Source: Marinobacterium aestuarii (GTDB lineage Bacteria > Pseudomonadota > Gammaproteobacteria > Pseudomonadales > Balneatricaceae). Taken from it: 64,000 nucleotides of DNA. Below the pieces are notes generated by a model. That model was given only the letters and a program-made list of their open reading frames with translations. It was not told the DNA's origin and searched no databases. Of the stretch, positions 19,343 through 28,416 are shown one piece after another (position 1 is the stretch's first letter; each line of letters starts with the position of its first letter). Both the position numbers and the translations under genes were made by a program. Location: assembly GCF_001651805.1 (NCBI RefSeq), contig NZ_CP015839.1, positions 4,898,001-4,962,000 of the forward strand. Reading direction: 5' to 3'.

Positions 19343-20676
19343 CAGGAGTGTTGGGCCCTTGCCATCAGCTGCTCTATCTCGGTCACCGACTTGGGCGCCG
19401 CCGCGCTCAGCACTTCACTGCCGGTTTCGGTCACCAGCACGTCATCTTCAATGCGGATACCTATGCCACGCCAGCGCGGCTCGACCCGCTCATTATGGGG
19501 TGAAACATAGAGCCCAGGCTCCACCGTCATCACCATGCCGGGCTGCAACGGGCGCCATTCACCGGCAACGCGGTAGTCGCCGACATCATGTACATCCATG
19601 CCCAGCCAGTGCCCCAGCCGGTGCATGTAGAACTCGCGATAGGCACCGGCTTCGATCAGCACATCGACCTCGCCTTCCAGCAACCCCAGCTCAACCAGGC
19701 CTGCGGTGAGCATCTGCACCGACAGGTCATGCACTTCATTCCAGAGCACACCGGGACGCACCAGCTCGATGCAGGCCAACTGCGTGCGCAGCACCAGTTC
19801 ATACAGCTGCTTTTGCTCGGGGCCAAAGCGGCCGTCCACCGGGAAGGTGCGGGTAATGTCGCCGGCGTAGTATTCCAGCTCGCAGCCCGCATCGATCAGC
19901 ACCAGATCACCAGCACGCAACTGGTCTCGGTTCTCGGTGTAGTGCAGTATGCAGCCGTTGGCGCCGCCGCCCACGATGGAGGAATAGGCCGGCAGATGGC
20001 AGCCGTGCATGGCAAAGTGATGGCTAATTTCCGCCTCGAGCTGATATTCGAACAGACCGGGCCTGCAGCGCTGCATGGCGCGCTCATGCGCCTTGGCTGA
20101 AATGCTCCCGGCTTCTCGCATAAGGCCAATTTCGGCCTCGGACTTGAACAATCGCAGCTCGTGCAGCAACGGATCCAGCATCAGCAGTTCGACCGGCGCC
20201 ACGGCACCCTGGCGGGAGCGCGAGCGCACCGTCTTGAGCCACTGCCGCACACGGCCATCAAAAGCCTCATCAGTGCCGATGGAGTAGCAGATGCTGCGGT
20301 GACCATCGAGCAGCTCCGGCAAGCGCTGATCGATCTCCGCCACGGCATGGGCCTCGTCGGCGCCATAGTGCTGTACCACGCCTTCAGGTCCGGTACGGTA
20401 GCCGTGCCAGATTTCCATTTCCGCATCCCGTCCCTGGCAAAACAGCACCGTCTCGCCATCGCTGCGACCGGGCAACAGCACCAGCACGGCATCCGGCTCA
20501 TTGAAGCCGGTGAGATAATAGAAGTCGCTGTCCTGACGGAAAGGGTACTCGACATCCCGGTTGCGGGTCTGCATGGAAGCCCCGGGAACTATGGCAAGGC
20601 CGCCGGCCGGCAGTTGTGCCATCAGGCGCGTACGGCGGGCGGCAAACTCGCTCTGGGGCAGGCGTGATGTCATCAT
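19342..20676 (-). CDS. pepP: Xaa-Pro aminopeptidase P
   Basis: The 444-residue protein has an N-terminal creatinase-like domain (about 1-175) and a C-terminal pita-bread metallopeptidase domain. The five Mn ligands are recognisable: Asp in VLIDAGCE, Asp in GDITRTFPV, His in HRLGHWLGMDVHD, Glu in TVEPGLYV and Glu in GIRIEDDVLVT. It releases N-terminal residues that precede proline. The ATG (20676) overlaps the ygfB stop in a TGATG, and a second ATG follows immediately. Confidence 0.96.
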   Translation of the reverse strand: MMTSRLPQSEFAARRTRLMAQLPAGGLAIVPGASMQTRNRDVEYPFRQDSDFYYLTGFNEPDAVLVLLPGRSDGETVLFCQGRDAEMEIWHGYRTGPEGVVQHYGADEAHAVAEIDQRLPELLDGHRSICYSIGTDEAFDGRVRQWLKTVRSRSRQGAVAPVELLMLDPLLHELRLFKSEAEIGLMREAGSISAKAHERAMQRCRPGLFEYQLEAEISHHFAMHGCHLPAYSSIVGGGANGCILHYTENRDQLRAGDLVLIDAGCELEYYAGDITRTFPVDGRFGPEQKQLYELVLRTQLACIELVRPGVLWNEVHDLSVQMLTAGLVELGLLEGEVDVLIEAGAYREFYMHRLGHWLGMDVHDVGDYRVAGEWRPLQPGMVMTVEPGLYVSPHNERVEPRWRGIGIRIEDDVLVTETGSEVLSAAAPKSVTEIEQLMARAQHS

Positions 20677-21278
20677 CAGTGCAGCGTCTGGGGTGCGGCC
20701 GGCTCAGCGGGGCTGTCGTCCGGCGTTGTGTTGCATTCGGCAAACAGCATCAGCGCCGCCATCCGGACGTACTCTTCCACCTGCATCAGGTTGGACTCGC
20801 CCTCTTCACCGTCGTCGTCATCGGCCACAATCTGGGAAATTTCACTCAGATCGCTCAGCACCTCGCGGGATTCCTGCGACAGACTGTCATCGGTCTGCTT
20901 GCCGTACTGGCCGAACCCGCTCAGAAAGCCCTGACACCACTGCCCCAGGCAGGCCGCACGTAGCGACAGCAGTTCATCGTCATCCGGCAGCATGAGATCA
21001 AAATCGAGTTCAGTGCCCTCAAGCTGCGCCAGCGCCTGCCCAAACATCTCCAGCACCCGCACCTTGGACGCTTCCTGGGTAAAGTCGCCGATCTCCAGAA
21101 AGGTCGCGGCCAGTTGCAGCCAGGCGGCAGGGTCGGGCCTTGCACCCGCCACCAGGCAGCCGCTCAGCAGACCATGCAGTTCAGCCGGGGATATTTCCTG
21201 TACACCTTCGCCGACAAGCACATTGGCAATGTCATCAAAATCAGCCGGGGCGGCGTGGTTTTCGGTATCTGCTATCAT
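20676..21278 (-). CDS. ygfB: YgfB/UPF0149 family protein
   Basis: The product is 200 residues when started at ATG 21278; a GTG at 21317 is in frame but adds residues unlike the family. The LTPAE-like ISPAELHGLLSGCLVAG start, LPDDDELLSLRA and the C-terminal YVRMAALMLF...PQTLH match E. coli YgfB, including the last residues. It is acidic and all-helical with no catalytic motif. In P. aeruginosa a YgfB homologue affects beta-lactamase expression by opposing an antiterminator; whether that applies here is unknown. It is first in the pepP-ubiH-ubiI operon. Confidence 0.9.
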   Translation of the reverse strand: MIADTENHAAPADFDDIANVLVGEGVQEISPAELHGLLSGCLVAGARPDPAAWLQLAATFLEIGDFTQEASKVRVLEMFGQALAQLEGTELDFDLMLPDDDELLSLRAACLGQWCQGFLSGFGQYGKQTDDSLSQESREVLSDLSEISQIVADDDDGEEGESNLMQVEEYVRMAALMLFAECNTTPDDSPAEPAAPQTLH

Positions 21279-21459
21279 CAGTCTTCGCTCAATTCCTGCG
21301 GACGTGTACCAGGTCACGACCAGGGGTTCTCTGTTGCCAATATCCTAGCAGCCTGACCGGTTTAACACTATTGCACAGCGGCGCCTGAGAGGGCCTTTCA
21401 TTGACCCTTAACCAAGCGCTGTTTATATTTCCCCCTTGATCACATTGCCGGGACTGAGC

Positions 21460-21669
21460 ATGAACGACCACTATTTCAACGCCCTGGAACGAAAAATCGA
21501 TCAGCTGCTCGATCACTGTCACCGGCTGGAACAGGAAAACCAGCGACTGCGTTCACAGGAAACGCAATTAAAGGATGAACGTGCCCGTCTGTTGCAACTC
21601 AATGACCAGACCCGCAGCAAAGTCGAATCAATGATTCAGCGACTCAAGGCACTGGAGCAAAATGCATGA
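21460..21669 (+). CDS. Small coiled-coil protein (TIGR02449-type, ZapB-like)
   Basis: The 69-residue product is almost entirely heptad-like coiled coil (NALERKIDQLLDHCHRLEQENQRL). It resembles small proteins found just upstream of zapA in Pseudomonas relatives. I start at ATG 21460 because GGGA sits about seven bases upstream; earlier in-frame codons are poor. The end overlaps the zapA ATG (ATGA). Coupling with ZapA and the ZapB-like coiled coil suggest a role in Z-ring organisation, which is inference from context. Confidence 0.85.
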   Translation: MNDHYFNALERKIDQLLDHCHRLEQENQRLRSQETQLKDERARLLQLNDQTRSKVESMIQRLKALEQNA

Positions 21670-21986
21670 GCAAAACCGACGCACACAAGGTCACGATCAA
21701 GCTGCTCGACAAGGAATACATGATTGCCTGCCCCGAGGGGGCTGAAGCCGAACTGCTGACCTCGGCCGACTACCTTGATCAGAAAATGCGCGACATTCGT
21801 GGCAACGGCAAAACGGTTGGGCTGGAGCGAGTCGCGGTCATGGCGGCGCTGAACATCGCCCATGAGCTGCTCAGAAGCCATGCTGACAGTCAGCAGCATA
21901 TTGAAGACCAGGTGCGCCACCTGGGCAGCAAGATTGATCAGTCCCTGAGCCGCTCGAAGCTCGAAAATCGCGAACCCGGTGACTGA
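21666..21986 (+). CDS. zapA: Cell division protein ZapA
   Basis: The 106-residue protein has an N-terminal globular domain (KVTIKLLDKEYMIACPEGAEAELLTSADYLD) and a C-terminal coiled coil (about 65-100), the ZapA layout. ZapA tetramers cross-link FtsZ protofilaments and stabilise the Z-ring. It is translationally coupled to the preceding coiled-coil gene and followed by 6S RNA and ygfA, the universal gammaproteobacterial order. Confidence 0.95.
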   Translation: MSKTDAHKVTIKLLDKEYMIACPEGAEAELLTSADYLDQKMRDIRGNGKTVGLERVAVMAALNIAHELLRSHADSQQHIEDQVRHLGSKIDQSLSRSKLENREPGD

Positions 21987-22066
21987 AAATTCTTCATGGC
22001 GAAAAAATTGTTTAAATATCAACCAAATAAAAACGCGCTTAGCTAAATTGAATTAAATTTCAAGTC

Positions 22067-22094
22067 CTGACATCCAATTGCAGACGCGTATAAT
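22067..22094 (+). promoter_or_regulatory. Sigma-70 promoter of 6S RNA
   Basis: CTGACA (-35, 22067-22072) and a perfect TATAAT (-10, 22089-22094) are separated by 16 bp. The expected transcription start is at about 22102, coinciding with the predicted 5' end of 6S RNA. Confidence 0.85.
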
Positions 22095-22101
22095 GGTAAC
22101 C

Positions 22102-22277
22102 ACTCCCTGGGGTGTTCGACAGGCGTTCAAGTCCCTCGAGCCGATAAGTACACCCCTGGAGGCCTTCTGTGATGCTGGTGAGCATGTCCGTTTAGCGGAA
22201 AGCCTGATGCATTCGAAGGCCCCCACCTTGAACCTTAGGGTTCAGGGCCACGATCGTTACCGGCACTCCCGGGGAGC
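22102..22277 (+). ncRNA. ssrS: 6S RNA
   Basis: 6S RNA is a promoter mimic that binds sigma-70 RNA polymerase in stationary phase. The ends pair: CTCCCTGGGGTG at 22103 onward with CACTCCCGGGGAG ending at 22276. Between them lie the conserved features CGAGCCGATA, GGTGAGCATGTCCG and the 3' hairpin CCTTGAACCTTAGGGTTCA, which closely match E. coli ssrS. The length of about 175 nt is typical. It lies between zapA and ygfA and is probably processed from a transcript running into ygfA, as in E. coli. Confidence 0.93.
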
Positions 22278-22295
22278 CCTTCCAGATTATTGCCC

Positions 22296-22895
22296 ATGTC
22301 CTTACCTACACCTGATCAACGCCAGCTTCTGAGGCGTGAAATGCGCAGCCGCCGCCGAGCCCTTAGCGCCCGACAGCAGCGCGAAGCCGCACGCAAGCTG
22401 CTGGCCAACCTGCGCCGACTGCCCGCCTTTCATCGCGCCCGACATATTGCACTCTACCTGCCCAATGATGGCGAAATTGACCCTACCCCGGTAATCGAAC
22501 TCTGCTGGCGCCAGGGCAAGCAGGTTTACCTTCCGGTGCTGCACCCTATTCGCCACAACCGACTCTGGTTTGTGCCTTATGATCGCAATACTCCCATGCA
22601 GCGCAATATCTACCGCATTCTGGAACCCAAACTCAGGGGAGCGCCCAAGCGACCGCCCCAGGCGCTGGATCTGGTATTGCTGCCACTGGTTGCGTTTGAT
22701 GCCAGCGGTGCCCGCATGGGTATGGGAGGGGGTTATTACGATCGCACCTTCAGCTTTAAACAGCGCAAAGGTCCGCAGGGGCCGAAACTGATCGGCCTGG
22801 CGCATGATATTCAGAGGGTGGACGAACTACCCGTTGCAAGCTGGGACATACCGCTTGCGGGCATAGTGACGGATTGTCGCGGCTACAGGCTGTAG
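22296..22895 (+). CDS. ygfA: 5-formyltetrahydrofolate cyclo-ligase
   Basis: This enzyme converts 5-formyl-THF to 5,10-methenyl-THF with ATP. The 199-residue product has the N-terminal basic segment RREMRSRRRALS, YLPNDGEIDPTPVIE (substrate site) and the C-terminal ATP loop GARMGMGGGYYDRTF. I start at ATG 22296; an in-frame TTG two codons earlier is less likely. It is directly downstream of 6S RNA, a conserved pairing, and is probably expressed from the ssrS promoter by read-through. Confidence 0.95.
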   Translation: MSLPTPDQRQLLRREMRSRRRALSARQQREAARKLLANLRRLPAFHRARHIALYLPNDGEIDPTPVIELCWRQGKQVYLPVLHPIRHNRLWFVPYDRNTPMQRNIYRILEPKLRGAPKRPPQALDLVLLPLVAFDASGARMGMGGGYYDRTFSFKQRKGPQGPKLIGLAHDIQRVDELPVASWDIPLAGIVTDCRGYRL

Positions 22896-22905
22896 TCGCA
22901 GCAAC

Positions 22906-23043
22906 TCAGCTGTTGCTGAAGACCTGTTCGACCAGCGCAGCGAACTGAAAGTCGCTTTGCGAAACACCGGTCATGATTGAACCGATGAGAAAGACCATAA
23001 CGATCACCATCATCAGATCCGGACCATTTTTCATACGCCGCAT
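22906..23043 (-). CDS. 45-residue single-span membrane peptide, function unknown
   Basis: A short frame of 46 codons reads MRRMKNGPDLMMVIVMVFLI at its start and ends SNS. It has a basic N-terminus (MRRMKNG), one hydrophobic helix of about 17 residues (LMMVIVMVFLIGSIMTG) and a polar tail, so it would span the membrane once. AGAGGA lies four to five bases before the ATG. It converges with ygfA, the stops being about 10 bases apart. I do not recognise a family. Charge distribution and RBS make it a real-gene candidate. Confidence 0.55.
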   Translation of the reverse strand: MRRMKNGPDLMMVIVMVFLIGSIMTGVSQSDFQFAALVEQVFSNS

Positions 23044-23349
23044 TTATCCTCTTATCAGGTAAGAAGGAGCAGCCGTTGTAATAACTGTATGCGGCAACTC
23101 CGAGAATCAGAATGCCGTGTAGTGTTCCATACTGCAGCAATATTGCAACAACTGCCGGCTATTTTTTTAAATTGTCGGCCGTAACACGGGTTTATTTAGC
23201 CTTCAATGCAAAAAAACCGCGCTATTCTCCAGCAACTCGATTCCAAGCCTGTTTAAAAACCATGGAAGCGCCAGAGATTAACCCGGCATGGGGTAAAAGC
23301 GCTGTCGTCGCACAACCGTATAGAACCCCGAAAAAAGCCACCTTCAAGT
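23044..23349. other. Intergenic region, 306 bp
   Basis: This AT-richer spacer lies between the start of the 45-codon peptide gene and the end of the AEC permease gene. It should carry the promoter of the peptide gene on the minus strand, but I see no convincing -35/-10 pair. It has several A and T runs, no strong hairpin and no coding frame with an RBS. Confidence 0.5.
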
Positions 23350-24261
23350 TCAGGTCAACCAACCCAACATGAGCGGAATTGTTAGTGCGGACAGCAGCGT
23401 CTGACCGGTGATGATCGCCGCCATCATGGCGGCGTCGCCCCCGAGCTGGCGCGCCAGAATATAGGCGGAGCTGGCAGTGGGCAGCGCAGCAAACAAAATC
23501 AGCAGATTGCGGGTCTGATCCCCCAGCGAAAGCAGTTGCGCCAGCCCCAGCGCCAGCAGCGGCAACAGCAACAGCTTGATGACCGACGCCCCCAGCAACG
23601 CCGGCCCAACCGCTCGCAAGGCCTTCAGGCTCAGCCCGGCACCCACCGCCAGCAGCCCCAGCGGCAACGCCATCTGCCCCAGCAGTTCAGCCACCGGACG
23701 CACCATCAGCGGCATGCCAATGCCGCTGTAATTGAGCAGCAGGCCGAGCACCGACGCCAGAATCAGTGGATTGCGCACCAGGTTGCGCAGCACCGGACGC
23801 AACCCCGGGGATCCGCCAGCATGAAACGCAAACGCCAGTACACAGAACACGTTCAGCAGCAAAATCATAAAGGCGATGATAACCGCCGACACTGCCAGTG
23901 CCGAATCGCCGTAAATCGCCGCGACCATCGCCAGCCCGACGTAGGTATTGAAGCGCACGCCACCCTGATAAAAGGAGGTAAATTCAGCGCCGTCGAGCTT
24001 TAGCAACGGCCGTAACAGATAGCACAGCAGCGTGCCGCCCAGCAGCAACAGCAGGATAGCGAGGCCAAGACCGCCAATGGGCACATCACTGATATCCGCC
24101 TGACTCAAACGGGCCACCAGCAGCACAGGGAAAAGCACGAAATAGGTCGCCTTCTCCGCCAGCGGCCAGAAGTCCTCGCCGGGAAAACTATAACGGCGCG
24201 CCAGTACGCCCAGCATCAGCAATGCGAACACGGGCCACAGCATTATCAACACATCGAACAT
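23350..24261 (-). CDS. AEC family transporter (auxin efflux carrier-like)
   Basis: The 303-residue product, started at ATG 24261 with AGGGAG eight bases upstream, has about ten membrane helices arranged as two repeats. It contains GGVRFNTYVGLAMVAA and ALPLGLLAVGAGLSL, typical of the AEC/membrane transport protein family. Members in bacteria move malate, malonate or other organic acids, but the substrate cannot be assigned. The open frame continues upstream across the divergent gcvR start, so the longer form is not credible. Confidence 0.85.
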   Translation of the reverse strand: MFDVLIMLWPVFALLMLGVLARRYSFPGEDFWPLAEKATYFVLFPVLLVARLSQADISDVPIGGLGLAILLLLLGGTLLCYLLRPLLKLDGAEFTSFYQGGVRFNTYVGLAMVAAIYGDSALAVSAVIIAFMILLLNVFCVLAFAFHAGGSPGLRPVLRNLVRNPLILASVLGLLLNYSGIGMPLMVRPVAELLGQMALPLGLLAVGAGLSLKALRAVGPALLGASVIKLLLLPLLALGLAQLLSLGDQTRNLLILFAALPTASSAYILARQLGGDAAMMAAIITGQTLLSALTIPLMLGWLT

Positions 24262-24476
24262 GACATCAGCTCCCTGCCATCCAACTAATACACACCTGGA
24301 AACACTGCACAGCGCCCCCTCAGGCGAGCGGCCGCTTTGCTCTTGCGACCCGGACACAAACCGGACACACTCAGGACTGGGCGCCGGCGCTGCCCGACAA
24401 GGGACAGCCCGCACTATTGCGCACGCCGGCCGACTCTGCGGCCCGCGCGCTGGGTAACTGCATACAGGAGCGTAAC

Positions 24477-24992
24477 ATGATGACATCCCTGGTATTAACC
24501 GTCATCGGCCCGGACAAACCCGGCTTGGTGGAAATATTGTCCCAGACCATTGCCCGCCATAACGGCAACTGGCTTGAGTCCGGCATGTCGCGTCTGGGCG
24601 GCAAGTTTGCCGGTATTCTGATCGTCAGCGTTCCGGCGGACGACGCCAGCGCTCTGGAGCAGGCGCTGAGTGCGCTACAGGGCCAGGGCCTCAAGGTCAT
24701 GACCGAGCGCAATGACGATGCCGCCAGCGACACCGGCCGCAGCCCTATGCAGCTTGAACTGGTAGGCCATGACAAGCCCGGCATTGTACGGGAGATTGCT
24801 CAGGCACTGGCCGCGCGGAACATCAACGTGGAGAGTCTGGATACGGAACTTACTTCCGGCTCCATGTCCGGCGAGCAGCTGTTCAAGGCTCAGGCGAGCC
24901 TGCTGGCTCCCGAAGGGCTGGATATAGACGAACTGCAGCTGGCGCTGGAAGCCATCGCCAGTGATCTGATGGTGGACATCACTCTGAATTAA
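24477..24992 (+). CDS. gcvR: Glycine cleavage system regulator GcvR-like protein (two ACT domains)
   Basis: The 171-residue product contains two ACT domains: LVLTVIGPDKPGLVEILSQT (about 4-80) and LELVGHDKPGIVREIAQALA (about 92-168). This is the layout of GcvR, which in E. coli binds GcvA and blocks gcvTHP activation when glycine is low. The start at 24477 is supported by AGGAG six bases upstream; a second ATG follows at once. No gcvA is in the window, so the E. coli mechanism is not shown to apply. It diverges from the AEC permease. Confidence 0.85.
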   Translation: MMTSLVLTVIGPDKPGLVEILSQTIARHNGNWLESGMSRLGGKFAGILIVSVPADDASALEQALSALQGQGLKVMTERNDDAASDTGRSPMQLELVGHDKPGIVREIAQALAARNINVESLDTELTSGSMSGEQLFKAQASLLAPEGLDIDELQLALEAIASDLMVDITLN

Positions 24993-25051
24993 AGGCCCCA
25001 CCCCGGCGGACTTTAAAAGCCCGCCGGGGTCGGCTTGGAACACCGCTGCGT

Positions 25052-26455
25052 TTATGCCACGTCGCCGCGCGTCGCCAGCAGTTCATGCCCACGCACCACG
25101 GCTGCACGCACCTGGTTCGGTGCAGTACCGCCAATATGGTCACGCGCCGCCACTGAGCCTTCCAGCGTCAGCACCTCGAACACATCGGCATCGATCTCCG
25201 CGGAGAACTGCTGCAGCTCAACCAGCGTCATCTCGCTCAGATCCCGTCCTTCGGCAATACCAAAGGCCACCGACTTGCCGACAATTTCGTGGGCATCACG
25301 GAAGGCCACGCCCTTGCGCACCAGGTAGTCCGCCAGATCAGTGGCGGTAGCGAAGCCGCGCATGGCGGCGTTGCGCATGCTGTCCTTGCGGGATTCCAGC
25401 GCTGGCACCATATCGGCGAAGGCACGCAGGCAGCCATTAACGGTGTCGATGGTATCGAACAGCGGCTCCTTGTCTTCCTGGTTGTCCTTGTTGTAGGCCA
25501 GCGGCTGGGATTTCATCAGTGTCAGCAGCGACATCAGGTGCCCATACACGCGCCCGCTCTTGCCTCGCACCAGCTCCGGCACGTCCGGATTTTTCTTCTG
25601 CGGCATGATCGACGATCCGGTGCAGAAACGATCCGGCAGGTTGATGAAGTCAAACTGCGCCGACGCCCAGAGCACCAGTTCCTCGGACATGCGACTCATA
25701 TGCATCAGCAGTATGCTGGAGGCTGCACAGAACTCGATGGCGAAGTCCCGATCCGACACGGCATCCAGGGAGTTACCCGCCGGCGCCGAGAAGCTCAGCA
25801 GCTCGCAGGTCATGTTGCGGTCAATCGGGTAGGTCGTGCCGGCCAGCGCTGCGGCGCCCAGCGGCATGATGTTCACACGCTTGCGGCAGTCGACAAAGCG
25901 CTCGTAGTCCCGGCTCAGCATTTCGAACCAGGCCATGACGTGGTGGCCAAAGGTCACCGGCTGGGCGGTCTGCAGATGGGTAAAGCCCGGCATTATAGTG
26001 TCGACTTCGCGCTCGGCCAGGCTCAGCATGCCCTGCTGCAGACGGCTGATTTCGGCCAGAATGCGGTCAATCTCGGTGCGGACATAGAGCCGAATATCGG
26101 TGGCAACCTGGTCATTACGCGAACGGCCGGTATGTAGTTTTTTGCCGGTAATACCGATTTTCTGGGTCAGCGCCGCCTCAATGTTCATGTGCACATCTTC
26201 CAGCGCAATGGACCACTCGAAGGTACCGCGTTCGATTTCGACACGGATCTCGCCCAGGCCACGAATAATGTCGTCGCGCTCGGCGTCGGTCAGTACACCG
26301 GCGGCGGTAAGCATCTTGGCATGGGCGATGGAACCCTGAATGTCCTGCAGGTACATGCGCTGATCAAACTCAACGGATGCGGTAAAACGGGCGACGAAGG
26401 CATCGGTCGGCTCGCTGAAACGACCGCCCCATTGCTGATTGGTTTTGTTGCTCAT
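25052..26455 (-). CDS. argH: Argininosuccinate lyase
   Basis: This enzyme cleaves argininosuccinate to arginine and fumarate, the last step of arginine synthesis. The 467-residue length is standard. Motifs are the start [26 protein letters not shown] (substrate site), [12 protein letters not shown] and the fumarase-superfamily signature [13 protein letters not shown] start at 26455 because GAGG lies eight bases upstream; the frame stays open 59 codons further without family similarity. It diverges from hemC, an arrangement shared with Pseudomonas. Confidence 0.97.
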   Translation of the reverse strand: MSNKTNQQWGGRFSEPTDAFVARFTASVEFDQRMYLQDIQGSIAHAKMLTAAGVLTDAERDDIIRGLGEIRVEIERGTFEWSIALEDVHMNIEAALTQKIGITGKKLHTGRSRNDQVATDIRLYVRTEIDRILAEISRLQQGMLSLAEREVDTIMPGFTHLQTAQPVTFGHHVMAWFEMLSRDYERFVDCRKRVNIMPLGAAALAGTTYPIDRNMTCELLSFSAPAGNSLDAVSDRDFAIEFCAASSILLMHMSRMSEELVLWASAQFDFINLPDRFCTGSSIMPQKKNPDVPELVRGKSGRVYGHLMSLLTLMKSQPLAYNKDNQEDKEPLFDTIDTVNGCLRAFADMVPALESRKDSMRNAAMRGFATATDLADYLVRKGVAFRDAHEIVGKSVAFGIAEGRDLSEMTLVELQQFSAEIDADVFEVLTLEGSVAARDHIGGTAPNQVRAAVVRGHELLATRGDVA

Positions 26456-26513
26456 CAGGAAAACCTCTGACTGGAGTGACCACCGGGCCTCCGGCAGCTG
26501 AAACTGGTGGCGA

Positions 26514-26522
26514 ATTATAACA
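26514..26522 (-). promoter_or_regulatory. Probable extended -10 promoter element for argH
   Basis: TGTTATAAT on the minus strand is a perfect -10 with an extended TG motif, 59 bases upstream of the argH ATG. The region 17 bp upstream (CAGGAT) is a poor -35, consistent with an extended -10 promoter. Confidence 0.55.
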
Positions 26523-26660
26523 TCTTTAACAAGCAAATCCTGAGCCGCAGCCATCGGCTTTTCGCAGCACCGGTCCAGAGTGTCGGGGGGATCTGTTACA
26601 ATCGCTGCAACCCCATTCAGGACCCGGCGCAAGACCCGGGACAGTCAAAACGAGAGCCTG

Positions 26661-27605
26661 ATGAATACCGATAAAATTCGCATCGCCACCCGCAAAAGCC
26701 TGCTCGCCCTGTGGCAGGCCGAGTACGTCAAAGCCGAACTGGAACGCCACCACCCCGGCATTGAAGTCGAGCTTATCGGCTTCACCACCCGCGGCGACAA
26801 GATCCTCGACACCCCGCTGGCCAAGGTGGGCGGCAAGGGTCTGTTCGTCAAGGAGCTGGAGAATGCCATGCTGGACGGCGACGCCGATATCGCCGTTCAC
26901 TCCATGAAGGACGTGCCTATGGAATTCCCCGAAGGCCTGGGCCTTGCGGTCATTTGCCCGCGGGAAGATCCCACCGATGCCTTTGTCTCCAATACCTACA
27001 GCAGTGTGGATGATCTGCCCGCCGGTGCCGTGGTCGGCACCTCGTCGCTGCGGCGCGAGTCGCAGCTACGGGCACGACGCCCGGATCTGGTGATTCGCAG
27101 CCTGCGCGGCAATGTACAGACACGACTGCGCAAGCTCGACGAAGGCGAGTTCGATGCCATCATTCTGGCCAGCGCCGGGCTGATTCGCCTCGAACTGCAG
27201 GATCGGATCCGTGTCGCCATGCCCGCCGAAGAAAGCCTGCCGGCCGGCGGCCAGGGCGCTGTCGGGATCGAGTGTCGCCTCAACGACCAGCGCACCCGTG
27301 ACCTGCTGGCACCGCTGCACCATCAGCCCAGCGCCTGGTGCGTGGAAGCCGAGCGCGCCATGAACCGGCGCCTCGAAGGCGGCTGCCAGGTGCCCATCGC
27401 CTGCTTCGCCACCCTCAATGACACCCAGGACGCGCTCTGGCTGCGCGGTCTGGTGGCCAGCCCCGACGGCACCCAGGTGCTGACCGACGAAATCCAGGGC
27501 ACACCCGCACAGGGCCGGGCAATGGGCATTGAATTGGCGGAACGCCTGCTGGCCGCCGGCGCCGATCGCATTCTGGCCGCCGTTTATGACCAGAATGCCG
27601 ACTGA
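26661..27605 (+). CDS. hemC: Porphobilinogen deaminase (hydroxymethylbilane synthase)
   Basis: This enzyme polymerises four porphobilinogens into hydroxymethylbilane. The 314-residue product has the catalytic Asp in HSMKDVP (about 80-86), the Arg-rich cofactor pocket [16 protein letters not shown] and C242 in [10 protein letters not shown], which carries the dipyrromethane cofactor. The start at 26661 has GAGAG upstream and gives the standard N-terminus ([17 protein letters not shown]). It is first in hemC-hemD-hemX-hemY. A TACAAT at 26597-26602 may be its -10. Confidence 0.97.
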   Translation: MNTDKIRIATRKSLLALWQAEYVKAELERHHPGIEVELIGFTTRGDKILDTPLAKVGGKGLFVKELENAMLDGDADIAVHSMKDVPMEFPEGLGLAVICPREDPTDAFVSNTYSSVDDLPAGAVVGTSSLRRESQLRARRPDLVIRSLRGNVQTRLRKLDEGEFDAIILASAGLIRLELQDRIRVAMPAEESLPAGGQGAVGIECRLNDQRTRDLLAPLHHQPSAWCVEAERAMNRRLEGGCQVPIACFATLNDTQDALWLRGLVASPDGTQVLTDEIQGTPAQGRAMGIELAERLLAAGADRILAAVYDQNAD

Positions 27606-28416
27606 ACAGCGCCAGCCTGGCCCGCTCAGCGGCCAGCGGATTCTGGTAACGAGACCCAGTCACCAGGCACAGCAGCAGGCTGAGCTGCTGCGCGCCCAGG
27701 GCGCGGAAGCTGTGCTGCTGCCGCTGCTGAACATAGAGCCGCTGGCAGAACCGGATCCGGCCTTCAGTCACGCCAAACGCTGTGTGCTGGATCTGGATCT
27801 GTACCACGCCGTGATCGTGATCAGCGCCAACGCCGCCCGTCTGGGTATCGATCTGGTGGACGAATACTGGCCGCAGCTGCCTGTCGGGATTCACTGGATG
27901 GCCATCGGTGCCAGCACTGCCGCCCATCTGCACGACTACGGCATGGACGCCCGCCACAGCAGCAGCGGCTACGACTCCGAGACGCTGTTGCAGGCGCCAG
28001 AACTGCAACAGGTCGCGGGGCTGCGCATCCTGATCCTGCGCGGTGACAGTGGCCGCGAGACACTCGCCAGCGAGCTGCAGGCCCGTGGCGCCCGGGTTGA
28101 TCAGGCCATACTGTACCGCCGCGCCCGGCCGCGGCTGAGCCCGGCCTGCATCGAAAGTGCTATTTATGCCCTACCCTTATCCGCTATCCTGATCACCAGT
28201 GGCGAAAGCCTGAGTAACCTTGTCGCACTGGCAAAGCAGGTAGGGAATTCCGAGGGACTGGCACAACTGCTGCGGTGTCCGCTGGTGATTCCAAGCCAGC
28301 GAATCGCGACCCTGGCCCGCGAGGCCGGCTTTAAACAGGTTATTCTTGCTAGCGGCCCCGACGACCAGAGCATGATCGGGGCGCTGTTGACTAAAATCGA
28401 CGCGGAAAAAGACTGA
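27595..28416 (+). CDS. hemD: Uroporphyrinogen-III synthase
   Basis: HemD closes hydroxymethylbilane with inversion of ring D to give uroporphyrinogen III. The family is poorly conserved, but [16 protein letters not shown] at the start, the two-domain length of 273 residues and the segments [12 protein letters not shown] and [12 protein letters not shown] are typical. I take ATG 27595, which overlaps the hemC end; ATG 27586 is also possible and neither has a clear RBS, suggesting coupling to hemC. It ends in a TGATG overlap with hemX. Confidence 0.9.
   Translation: MPTEQRQPGPLSGQRILVTRPSHQAQQQAELLRAQGAEAVLLPLLNIEPLAEPDPAFSHAKRCVLDLDLYHAVIVISANAARLGIDLVDEYWPQLPVGIHWMAIGASTAAHLHDYGMDARHSSSGYDSETLLQAPELQQVAGLRILILRGDSGRETLASELQARGARVDQAILYRRARPRLSPACIESAIYALPLSAILITSGESLSNLVALAKQVGNSEGLAQLLRCPLVIPSQRIATLAREAGFKQVILASGPDDQSMIGALLTKIDAEKD

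Noticed and set aside
27529..27594. N-terminal extension of hemD from 27529
   Set aside because: The added residues are Trp/Pro-rich, are encoded within hemC and do not resemble uroporphyrinogen-III synthases.
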